Origin: Gammaproteobacteria bacterium
GTDB lineage: Bacteria > Pseudomonadota > Gammaproteobacteria > Thiohalomonadales > Thiohalomonadaceae
DNA length: 7,601 nt
Assembly (NCBI GenBank): GCA_023228645.1
Contig: JALOAT010000092.1
Span: 1-7,601 of the forward strand
Direction of reading: 5' to 3'
Made by a program: the position numbers and the translations under genes
The notes under the pieces: model-generated
Databases searched by the model: none
What the model was told of the DNA's origin: nothing
The model's input: the letters and a program-made list of their open reading frames with translations, nothing else
In this document: positions 1 through 4,795 of the stretch, piece by piece
Layout: each line of letters opens with the position of its first letter
Numbering within the stretch: position 1 is the stretch's first letter

Positions 1-385
1 CTATATCACTTCCGGGAGCCGTATTGTCTACACTATCATTAAATGATGTGGAAAATCTAGATAAGTCAGAAGTAATACTTAATGGTGACGAATCTTCCAC
101 CGCCAATGACGTGCTTGAGTATATTTTATTATCTTGGTTATTCGAGGAATTTGAATTGTATGCTTTAACATTCCTAATCAATGATGCACTGAATGGAACG
201 TCAGTTAATTTTAATATAGCATTTGCACTTTGAGTTGAATTTTCAGCATACCAATCAGTTTCAGCCAGTGATGCTAATCTTGTTTTATCAGAAGAGCTCA
301 TATTCTGAATTTTAGTTTCAGAAGATGCTATTCCATATGTATATCCTTTATAGATATTAAGTAAATCAGCGTCCGTATATGCCAT
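1..385 (-). CDS. Serine-rich protein of unknown function, C-terminus cut by window edge
   Basis: This open frame reads from an ATG at 385 leftward off the window without a stop, giving 128 codons. The product begins MAYTDADLLNIYKGYTYGIA and is rich in Ser, Asn, Thr and Asp, especially after about residue 75 (SNSSNNQDN, STSLAVEDSSP). I see no signal peptide, membrane segment or recognisable domain. A second ATG at 389-387 opens a different frame that stops within eight codons, so the start at 385 is preferred; AAAGGAA lies upstream on the minus strand. It begins 15 bases after the stop of the nucleotidyltransferase-like gene and is probably co-transcribed with it. The low-complexity Ser/Asn composition and the late-type promoter upstream of the pair would suit a virion protein, but that is inference. 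I do not recognise the family. Confidence 0.7.
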   Translation of the reverse strand, partial: MAYTDADLLNIYKGYTYGIASSETKIQNMSSSDKTRLASLAETDWYAENSTQSANAILKLTDVPFSASLIRNVKAYNSNSSNNQDNKIYSSTSLAVEDSSPLSITSDLSRFSTSFNDSVDNTAPGSDI

Positions 386-400
386 TCATTACGAATTCCT

Positions 401-1000
401 TTATAAGTATTTTTTTAATTCGTCAAAAAGTTCGTCTTTTATCTTTTGATTGGTGGTTGGTATGAACTTATCAAACTCGTCTTTCATATCCATTTTAACA
501 AGCTGTCTAACTAAAGTTCCTGAAGCTTGTTCATTAGTTTCCTCACCAGTCCGTTCACCAGCACTAATTACTTTGAAGGAGTCTAAATCAAAATCTTTAC
601 CAATATAGGGTCTGATCATATTTTCAAAATTCTCAACACGATCTGCACCAACCACCATTATGGCATTTCGATATCCTTGCTGGCATAGATATTCTAACAT
701 CTCAAATGGTGTTTTCACCGTTTTGGTTTCACCATCTTTTTCCAAAGTTACCGCATCCATAAATTTGATAGACGGAAAACAGGATTTAATAAATTTCATT
801 TTTATGTCATATGGTAAAGGATTCTTTTTCTTATCAACAGTATGACTAATCATAATAAAATATGGAGATGACATTGCCTGAGCTTCTGATATTACTTTAC
901 CAATTAATTTTTGATGCCCAACAGTCGGCGGGTTCATCCTGGCAAATGAAAATACTGCCGTTTTCTTACCATCAAAGTTGCTAACTTCTGTAATTTTCAT
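401..1000 (-). CDS. Nucleotidyltransferase-fold protein (cytidylyltransferase/NMNAT-like superfamily)
   Basis: The 199-residue product has the layout of the HxGH-type nucleotidyltransferase superfamily (NMNAT, phosphopantetheine adenylyltransferase and cytidylyltransferases), which transfer NMP from an NTP to a phosphorylated acceptor. Residues 15-32 (AVFSFARMNPPTVGHQKL) are a first beta strand followed by the T/HxGH nucleotide-binding motif, here T26-V-G28-H29. VVGADRVENF at 116-125 is the mid-domain strand and loop. ASGTLVRQL at 159-167 is the equivalent of the C-terminal ISxTxxR motif that contacts the triphosphate. The whole fold is present, so this looks intact. Such stand-alone domains recur in T4-like phages, but their acceptor is generally unknown and cannot be deduced here. 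The start at 1000 has GAGGG 8 bases upstream. It is the first gene of a minus-strand pair and diverges from gene 55. Confidence 0.8.
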   Translation of the reverse strand: MKITEVSNFDGKKTAVFSFARMNPPTVGHQKLIGKVISEAQAMSSPYFIMISHTVDKKKNPLPYDIKMKFIKSCFPSIKFMDAVTLEKDGETKTVKTPFEMLEYLCQQGYRNAIMVVGADRVENFENMIRPYIGKDFDLDSFKVISAGERTGEETNEQASGTLVRQLVKMDMKDEFDKFIPTTNQKIKDELFDELKKYL

Positions 1001-1004
1001 CTAA

Positions 1005-1013
1005 CCTACCCTC
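1005..1013 (-). promoter_or_regulatory. Ribosome binding site of the nucleotidyltransferase-like gene
   Basis: The minus strand reads GAGGGTAGG, ending 4 bases before the ATG at 1000, with GAGGG at the usual spacing of about 8 bases. It supports the chosen start. Confidence 0.6.
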
Positions 1014-1021
1014 TAATACAC

Positions 1022-1029
1022 TATTTATT
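1022..1029 (-). promoter_or_regulatory. Candidate T4-type late promoter box (proximal)
   Basis: The minus strand reads AATAAATA, 7 of 8 matches to the T4 late promoter core TATAAATA, with only the first base different. It would place transcription start roughly 10 to 15 bases upstream of the start codon at 1000, with the ribosome site just inside the transcript. A late sigma factor gene in this same window makes a late-type box plausible. In AT-rich DNA such an octamer also occurs by chance, so this is a candidate only. Confidence 0.35.
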
Positions 1030-1118
1030 TGCTAAAAATCACTTAATCAGAGCTTTCCTGTGTCCAGAAATATCGACTTTCTTGACCACAATATACTACA
1101 ATCTATCTATAAGACAGA

Positions 1119-1126
1119 TATTTATG
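1119..1126 (-). promoter_or_regulatory. Candidate T4-type late promoter box (distal)
   Basis: The minus strand reads CATAAATA, again 7 of 8 matches to TATAAATA with only the first base different. It faces the minus-strand pair and would give a leader of roughly 100 bases. Two near-matches on the same strand in a short divergent gap is mildly suggestive, but neither is perfect. Confidence 0.25.
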
Positions 1127-1183
1127 GCGCGGTGATAACATATTCACATCAACCCGTCAAGCAGAACTGAGAGACCCTACTGA

Positions 1184-2125
1184 ATGGCAAAACGATCAAC
1201 TACCAATTACCTAAACAACAAGGATCTGGTCAAAGAAATACACAAGAGTAAAATGACCTACTGTTATTATGAAGATCCAAAATTTACAGACTATGATACT
1301 ATTATCGACAATCCCGAAATACTAACAAATCGAGACTTATTCAAAAAAACAATGTTTGTTGATTTTGATTCGTGGATTGAAAGCTTGATTGAAACCCGAG
1401 AAAAACGATTGGTTAAAGAATATGGTGAAACTGATCCCGTTGTGACTAAAGACGACTTGGTGATACGAATTATGTCATTTGACCACATACCGCTTGATCC
1501 AAACTGGCCCGATGACAAAATGAAGAAAAAACTCTCAGATGGATATATGAAAGTTAATTTTCCACCATTTATTCACGTAATATTTGATGGTGATGATGTC
1601 CGAACGGTTCTAAAGAGTCATCACACCCAGGATGGTCAATTCTCAACCGATCACGGTAGGACCACTGCGAAACTTGGCAAAATGTATTATCTATTGGTTG
1701 AAAAGATTGGGCAGAAGTCAAACTGGCGAAATTATTCATATCTAGACGATATGAAAAGTTCAGCATTACTCCAACTCTCAATGGTTGGTCTTCAATTCAA
1801 CGAGTCCCGCGGGACTATGTTAAACCCATTCGCGTTCTTAACCACGTGTGTATATAACACCTTCAAACGTGTTCTCAATACTGAAAAGAAAGATCGTGAT
1901 TTGCGCGATGACCTGTTAGAAAATAGTGGACAAGCGCCATCAATGAGTCGACAAATTACTAATGAGCTTGAAACTAGTGACCAATGGCACATTAGCAATG
2001 GTCATTTTAGAGAGAAAAACAAGCCACGCAGAATGATGCCGCAAGTTGCTGATGGTAAAAAGGGAATGTTTGGTAAAGTTAAGAAAGAAGCCGAACCTAA
2101 TGAAAGTGAAACACCATCTAAATAA
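1184..2125 (+). CDS. 55: Late-transcription sigma factor, T4 gp55-like
   Basis: The product is a divergent sigma-70 family factor that lets host RNA polymerase recognise phage late promoters. Its N-terminus has NYLNNKDLVKEI at 8-19, matching the NYVNNKELL start of T4 gp55. Residues about 164-240 are the core-binding region-2-like helices: LGKMYYLLVEKIG, then a YLDDMKSSALLQL helix, then NPFAFLTTCVYNTFKRVL from 214 and EKKDRDLRD. T4 gp55 has 185 residues as I recall it, whereas this one has 313. Most of the excess lies between the N-terminal motif and the core region (about residues 25-163), with a long polar lysine-rich tail after about 250. The tail lacks an obvious copy of the hydrophobic C-terminal SLDFLYE-type motif by which T4 gp55 binds the sliding clamp. 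Its start has only a weak GAGAG upstream. Its 3' end overlaps the next gene by 26 bases. Confidence 0.85.
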   Translation: MAKRSTTNYLNNKDLVKEIHKSKMTYCYYEDPKFTDYDTIIDNPEILTNRDLFKKTMFVDFDSWIESLIETREKRLVKEYGETDPVVTKDDLVIRIMSFDHIPLDPNWPDDKMKKKLSDGYMKVNFPPFIHVIFDGDDVRTVLKSHHTQDGQFSTDHGRTTAKLGKMYYLLVEKIGQKSNWRNYSYLDDMKSSALLQLSMVGLQFNESRGTMLNPFAFLTTCVYNTFKRVLNTEKKDRDLRDDLLENSGQAPSMSRQITNELETSDQWHISNGHFREKNKPRRMMPQVADGKKGMFGKVKKEAEPNESETPSK

Positions 2126-2354
2126 AATTAAGAATTGGTTCGAAAAACACTTCGGACGAATAATTAATATTGATGACCATTTTAGTTTGATCCTGGGTTA
2201 CAAAGGAAAGCAGATGTTCGATGCTTCTGCTTTCTATTGTCCGTATGTTCCATTGACTATCAATCTGTCTAATACAAAAATTGTCGATATGACAACTGGC
2301 AAATCATTCACAATGGCAGAACTATTAAAGAAACATCACGATGATAATCAATAA
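2100..2354 (+). CDS. Small protein with a major-capsid-protein C-terminal-region segment (GYKG...CPYVPL)
   Basis: The 84-residue product has two parts. Residues 8-19 (NKIKNWFEKHFG) are a basic/aromatic helix shared with the two other small proteins of this window. Residues about 26-52 contain D-H-F-S, GYKG (33-36), D41-A42 and FYCPYVPL (45-52). These resemble, in the same order, a segment near the C-terminus of T4-type major capsid proteins (T4 gp23: YFTVGYKG, then MDAGIYYAPYVAL, from memory). The rest (53-84) is polar and unrecognised. It is far too short to be a capsid protein. The ATG at 2100 lies inside the end of gene 55, in the +1 frame, overlapping by 26 bases, with a purine-rich AAGAAAGAAG 9 bases upstream. 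Upstream in-frame starts (TTG 2046, ATG 2052) are possible but lack a ribosome site. Function is unknown; the capsid resemblance is seen, a decoy or modulator role is inference. Confidence 0.75.
   Translation: MKVKHHLNKIKNWFEKHFGRIINIDDHFSLILGYKGKQMFDASAFYCPYVPLTINLSNTKIVDMTTGKSFTMAELLKKHHDDNQ
2121..2140 (+). repeat. Direct repeat copy 1 (cassette junction at gene 55 stop)
   Basis: The sequence aataaaattaagaattggtt includes the TAA stop of gene 55 (2123-2125) and encodes NKIKNW in the overlapping small gene. It matches copy 2 at 18 of 20 positions; copy 2 lies 229 bases downstream. Confidence 0.75.
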
Positions 2355-2601
2355 AATCAAAAATTGGTTGAAATATTGGTTTGGTACTTTTCCATCATTA
2401 AATGAGGCGTGTAAACCTCAATATGATAAAGTTATTTTGCCAATTATTCGAAGAGTGATGCCATCTATCATTGCTCACGATATATGCGGGGTTCAACCAA
2501 TGACTGGTCCGACTGCCTCTATTTTTTCATTAAGATCCAAATATACAGGAAGCCAGGAAAACGATGAAGATGATAATGAACCTAATGGTGAGTCAGAATG
2601 A
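2341..2601 (+). CDS. Small protein with a major-capsid-protein N-terminal segment (Gol-like region)
   Basis: The 86-residue product starts with NKIKNWLKYWFGTFPSLNEA (4-23), the shared helix and Phe-Gly module. It then carries VILPIIRRVMPSIIAHDICG (31-50) followed by VQPMTGPT (51-58) and FSLRSKY (62-68). This matches the order and spacing of the T4 gp23 segment MVRRAIPNLIAFDICGVQPM...SPT...FALRAVYG, with DICGVQPM identical as I recall the T4 sequence. FGTFPSLNE-A also resembles FGSFLTE-A of T4 gp23, where the prohead protease gp21 cuts after the Glu; L20-N-E22 fits the LxE consensus. The tail (70-86) is strongly acidic. All later capsid domains are missing, so this cannot form a capsid. The ATG overlaps the previous gene by 14 bases in the +1 frame, and the end overlaps the next start as ATGA. 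Function is unknown. Confidence 0.8.
   Translation: MIINKIKNWLKYWFGTFPSLNEACKPQYDKVILPIIRRVMPSIIAHDICGVQPMTGPTASIFSLRSKYTGSQENDEDDNEPNGESE
2350..2369 (+). repeat. Direct repeat copy 2 (cassette junction at next stop)
   Basis: The sequence aataaaatcaaaaattggtt includes the TAA stop of the preceding small gene (2352-2354) at exactly the same place as copy 1 includes the gene 55 stop. It encodes the same NKIKNW. A weaker, partial third version (TTAAATTGG near 3481) lies at the start of the third small gene, followed by TTTGGATCATTTCCA at 3502-3516 that resembles TTTGGTACTTTTCCA at 2380-2394. Confidence 0.75.
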
Positions 2602-3461
2602 TGCGAGATCAGGATGTTGTAGAGTTCATCACTAAACGGGAGGAGGCCCGTAAAGCAAAATTAAATGGTGTACCATATATTGGTGACACTATTATTGAAA
2701 CCTACCGGTTTTGTAATATGCGTCGGGAAGACGACCGAGTAACTATTTGGATTAATGATAACTGGCGAGAACCTAATAATTTAGATCCAGATCTGTGGTT
2801 CGCTATGGCTGTAGCTAGAATGGCCTTAAATAACATTGATTCAATGAGCGACCTTGGATATCCGGTTCCTTGGGATCCAGACAAATTCCTCAATATGGTG
2901 GCAATGCGACAATCAAAAAACCTTAAAATTTACAATCCAGCATATATGATTGCCACTCCAAACTGGTCTGGCCCAAAACAAGATTTTCTTGTTCAAAAAC
3001 TACTCAATCCAATGTGGGAAAATCGAGCAAAAATAAGACCCACTAAGAATGATACCTTGGAATCTTTCCATAAAAAATTACTTTCTTGCTATGGAGTAGG
3101 AAGCTTTACAGGTGCTCAAGTAGTAGCTGATATGAAATATACTCCAATATTAAAAAATGCATCTGACTGGTGGACTTGGGCCGCACCAGGACCAGGATCA
3201 CAACGTGGTTTAAATCGGGTTTTTGGTAGAAATAAAAATGATGCCTGGATGGCTGACGACTGGCTATTACATTTGCAAAAATTACTTAAAGAAGTCAACA
3301 AGCATTTTAAAGACGAACCGTTCCACGCACAGGATTTGCAAAATGTTATGTGTGAATTTGACAAGTATGAACGTGCAAAAAATAATGAAGGCAAACCTAA
3401 ACAGAAATATACACCGTTCGTTGAGAACTTGTTTGATTTGTTTTTTGATGAAGAGAAATAA
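2598..3461 (+). CDS. 5-hmdU DNA kinase / alpha-glutamyl-putrescinyl thymine pyrophosphorylase-type helical-domain protein
   Basis: The 287-residue product resembles the helical domain found in phage enzymes that act on 5-hydroxymethyluracil in DNA on the way to hypermodified thymines (5-hmdU DNA kinase and thymine pyrophosphorylase families). Visible hallmarks are TYRFCNMRREDDRVT at 35-49, CYGVGSFTGAQVVADMKY at 164-181, a helix-hairpin-helix-like DNA-binding element, and APGPGSQRGLNRVFG at 196-210. The domain is related to the HhH DNA-glycosylase fold. No separate P-loop kinase domain is visible, so this is the stand-alone helical form; whether it makes a kinase, a pyrophosphorylase or only binds DNA cannot be settled here. 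The start ATG at 2598 (or 2601) follows GGTGAG and overlaps the upstream stop as ATGA, indicating translational coupling. Codon use looks like its neighbours. No other base-modification gene is in the window. Confidence 0.75.
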   Translation: MMRDQDVVEFITKREEARKAKLNGVPYIGDTIIETYRFCNMRREDDRVTIWINDNWREPNNLDPDLWFAMAVARMALNNIDSMSDLGYPVPWDPDKFLNMVAMRQSKNLKIYNPAYMIATPNWSGPKQDFLVQKLLNPMWENRAKIRPTKNDTLESFHKKLLSCYGVGSFTGAQVVADMKYTPILKNASDWWTWAAPGPGSQRGLNRVFGRNKNDAWMADDWLLHLQKLLKEVNKHFKDEPFHAQDLQNVMCEFDKYERAKNNEGKPKQKYTPFVENLFDLFFDEEK

Positions 3462-3465
3462 TGCT

Positions 3466-3681
3466 GTGAAAAAAAGACTATTAAATTGGCTAGATGCCAC
3501 ATTTGGATCATTTCCAGAGTGGGGCGATCTCCCACACTTGAATCAAGTTATTGGGTTCAAGACTCGATACGGTTATGTTTCGACACCATCCATAGGCGAA
3601 ATACAGTTCGACCCAGTGGGATGCACATTATTCGTCAATGTAAGTAGTGATCCATATAATCCAATGTGGAAAAAAATATAG
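3466..3681 (+). CDS. Small protein with a major-capsid-protein C-terminal motif (IGFKTRYG)
   Basis: The 71-residue product begins KKRLLNWLDATFGSF (2-16), the same Lys/Asn-Trp then Phe-Gly module as the two small proteins upstream. QVIGFKTRYG at 27-36 follows, close to FQPVMGFKTRYG near the C-terminus of T4 gp23 as I recall it. The remainder (37-71) is not recognised. It is far too short to be a capsid protein. The preferred start is GTG at 3466, with AAGAG about 10 bases upstream and just after the preceding stop. An ATG at 3448 in the same frame would add six residues (MKRNNA) and overlap the upstream gene by 14 bases, exactly as the 2341 gene does, but it lacks a ribosome site. In this window it is the last of the three capsid-fragment genes, 73 bases before gene 47. 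Confidence 0.65.
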   Translation: MKKRLLNWLDATFGSFPEWGDLPHLNQVIGFKTRYGYVSTPSIGEIQFDPVGCTLFVNVSSDPYNPMWKKI

Positions 3682-3728
3682 CCAAAATATATTGATTATT
3701 CGCCAGCCTACCATTAATATAACATTAG

Positions 3729-3740
3729 TAGAAATTTCTA
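3729..3740. repeat. Perfect 12-base palindrome upstream of gene 47
   Basis: TAGAAATTTCTA is its own reverse complement and lies 14 bases before the gene 47 start, in the only sizeable gap of this part of the plus-strand unit. It could be a protein-binding site near the start of translation. It is AT-rich and short, so chance is also likely. Confidence 0.25.
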
Positions 3741-3754
3741 ATAAAGAGAAATAC

Positions 3755-4786
3755 ATGAACGTATCAACTGATCAACTTTTTGAAAAAGCTGTAATTTTTA
3801 CAGATATACACTTTGGGAAAAGCAATGACAGTCGCCAACATAATGTGGATTGTGAAAACTTCATTATCTGGATGATTGAAGAGGCTAAAAAGTTTGGTGC
3901 AGAGACTTGTTTCTTCAATGGTGATTGGCACCACAACCGAGCAAGAATCAATGTCAGCACTATCAACTATACAATATCAAATATTGAGCGACTCAGCAAA
4001 GCATTTAAAAATGTTTATTTGATTACTGGCAACCACGACTTATACTATCGCGACAAACGGGAAATTAATTCTATCGAGTTTGGTCGCCAATTAGACAATG
4101 TACATATCATATCAGACATTTTCCTTGAAGGCCAAGTAGCAATTGTTCCGTGGCTAGTGAATGACGAATGGAAAAAAGTCAAAGAACTTGAATGTAAGTA
4201 TATGATGGGACATTTTGAGCTTCCGCATTTTAAAATGAATGCGATGGTTGAGATGCCAGACACTGGTGAACTTCGAGCAGAAGATATCACCAAGCCGGAA
4301 TATGTATTCTCAGGCCATTTCCATAAGAGACAAATCAAAGGCAATATTCATTATACTGGCAACTGCTTTCCTCACGACTTTTCAGACGCTTGGGATGACG
4401 ATCGCGGCATATGTATGCTTGAATGGGGCGGAGTTCCACAATATAAATCTTGGCCAAAAGCGCCAAAGTATCGAAAAATTAAACTTTCACAGCTTTTAAA
4501 GAACCCTCCAAAATATATTGATGATATGACATATATTAGAATTGAGAATGATTTGATTCTAACATATGAAATGTCAACATACTTGCGCGATCTTCTAGAA
4601 AAGACTTATGACCCTAGAGATTTGTCACTTAGTGCTGTTTATGAAGAACAGGATGATGACTTGGCTGTTGAAGAATCAGATCTTGAATCAGTTGACTCCA
4701 TTGTTATGAAATACATTAGTTCAATCGATAGTAATACTATTGATTCAGATTTGCTAATGAATATCTACAGAACATTATCACTTTAA
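3755..4786 (+). CDS. 47: Recombination endonuclease subunit gp47 (Mre11/SbcD-type)
   Basis: The product is the metallophosphoesterase nuclease that pairs with gp46 to resect DNA ends for recombination-dependent replication and repair, equivalent to Mre11 and SbcD. All metal-binding motifs are present in order: FTDIHFG at 15-21 (D17, H19), GDWHH at 56-60 (D57), GNHD at 92-95 (N93, H94), GHFE at 152-155 (H153) and GHFH at 187-190 (H188, H190). The 343-residue length is close to T4 gp47 (339 as I recall). The chosen ATG at 3755 follows AAAGAGAA and matches the beginning of the conserved fold; an upstream in-frame extension to 3647 lies in non-conserved sequence and has no ribosome site. The last third is acidic (residues about 305-320), the region expected to bind gp46. 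It lies 9 bases before gene 46. Confidence 0.95.
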   Translation: MNVSTDQLFEKAVIFTDIHFGKSNDSRQHNVDCENFIIWMIEEAKKFGAETCFFNGDWHHNRARINVSTINYTISNIERLSKAFKNVYLITGNHDLYYRDKREINSIEFGRQLDNVHIISDIFLEGQVAIVPWLVNDEWKKVKELECKYMMGHFELPHFKMNAMVEMPDTGELRAEDITKPEYVFSGHFHKRQIKGNIHYTGNCFPHDFSDAWDDDRGICMLEWGGVPQYKSWPKAPKYRKIKLSQLLKNPPKYIDDMTYIRIENDLILTYEMSTYLRDLLEKTYDPRDLSLSAVYEEQDDDLAVEESDLESVDSIVMKYISSIDSNTIDSDLLMNIYRTLSL

Positions 4787-4795
4787 AGGCACGCA

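Larger units (their letters stand above)
1001..1183. promoter_or_regulatory. Divergent intergenic control region
   Basis: These 183 bases separate the minus-strand pair from the plus-strand gene 55 unit and must hold signals for both unless the plus-strand genes are read from elsewhere, but an upstream plus-strand source is not visible. On the plus strand there is TTGACC at 1082-1087, with TATACT at 1092-1097 and TATAAG at 1108-1113. None of these is at the 16-18 base spacing of a good sigma-70 promoter, so the plus-strand promoter is not defined. I see no hairpin with a U-run and no small gene here. Confidence 0.4.

Noticed and set aside
24..233. 69-codon plus-strand frame at the left edge
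   Set aside because: It lies wholly antisense to the partial minus-strand gene, which has a better start and an open frame of 128 codons to the window edge; no ribosome site.
2100..2601. Reading the small genes as pieces of one decayed capsid pseudogene
   Set aside because: The pieces are out of capsid order, each has its own start and the shared N-terminal module, and the frames are intact and coupled, which fits separate genes better than decay.
3223..3465. Upstream extension of the third small gene frame
   Set aside because: This stretch lies inside the helical-domain gene in another frame and gives an unremarkable sequence; the small gene is better started at 3466 (or 3448).
3116..3535. 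139-codon minus-strand frame
   Set aside because: It is antisense to the helical-domain gene and the third small gene, with no ribosome site or recognisable protein; those sense frames have clear family motifs.
3647..3754. N-terminal extension of gp47
   Set aside because: The extra 36 residues precede the conserved fold, overlap the third small gene, and lack a ribosome site, whereas ATG 3755 has AAAGAGAA and gives the usual family length.
4045..4344. 99-codon minus-strand frame within gene 47
   Set aside because: It is a shadow of the strongly supported nuclease gene, with no start signal.
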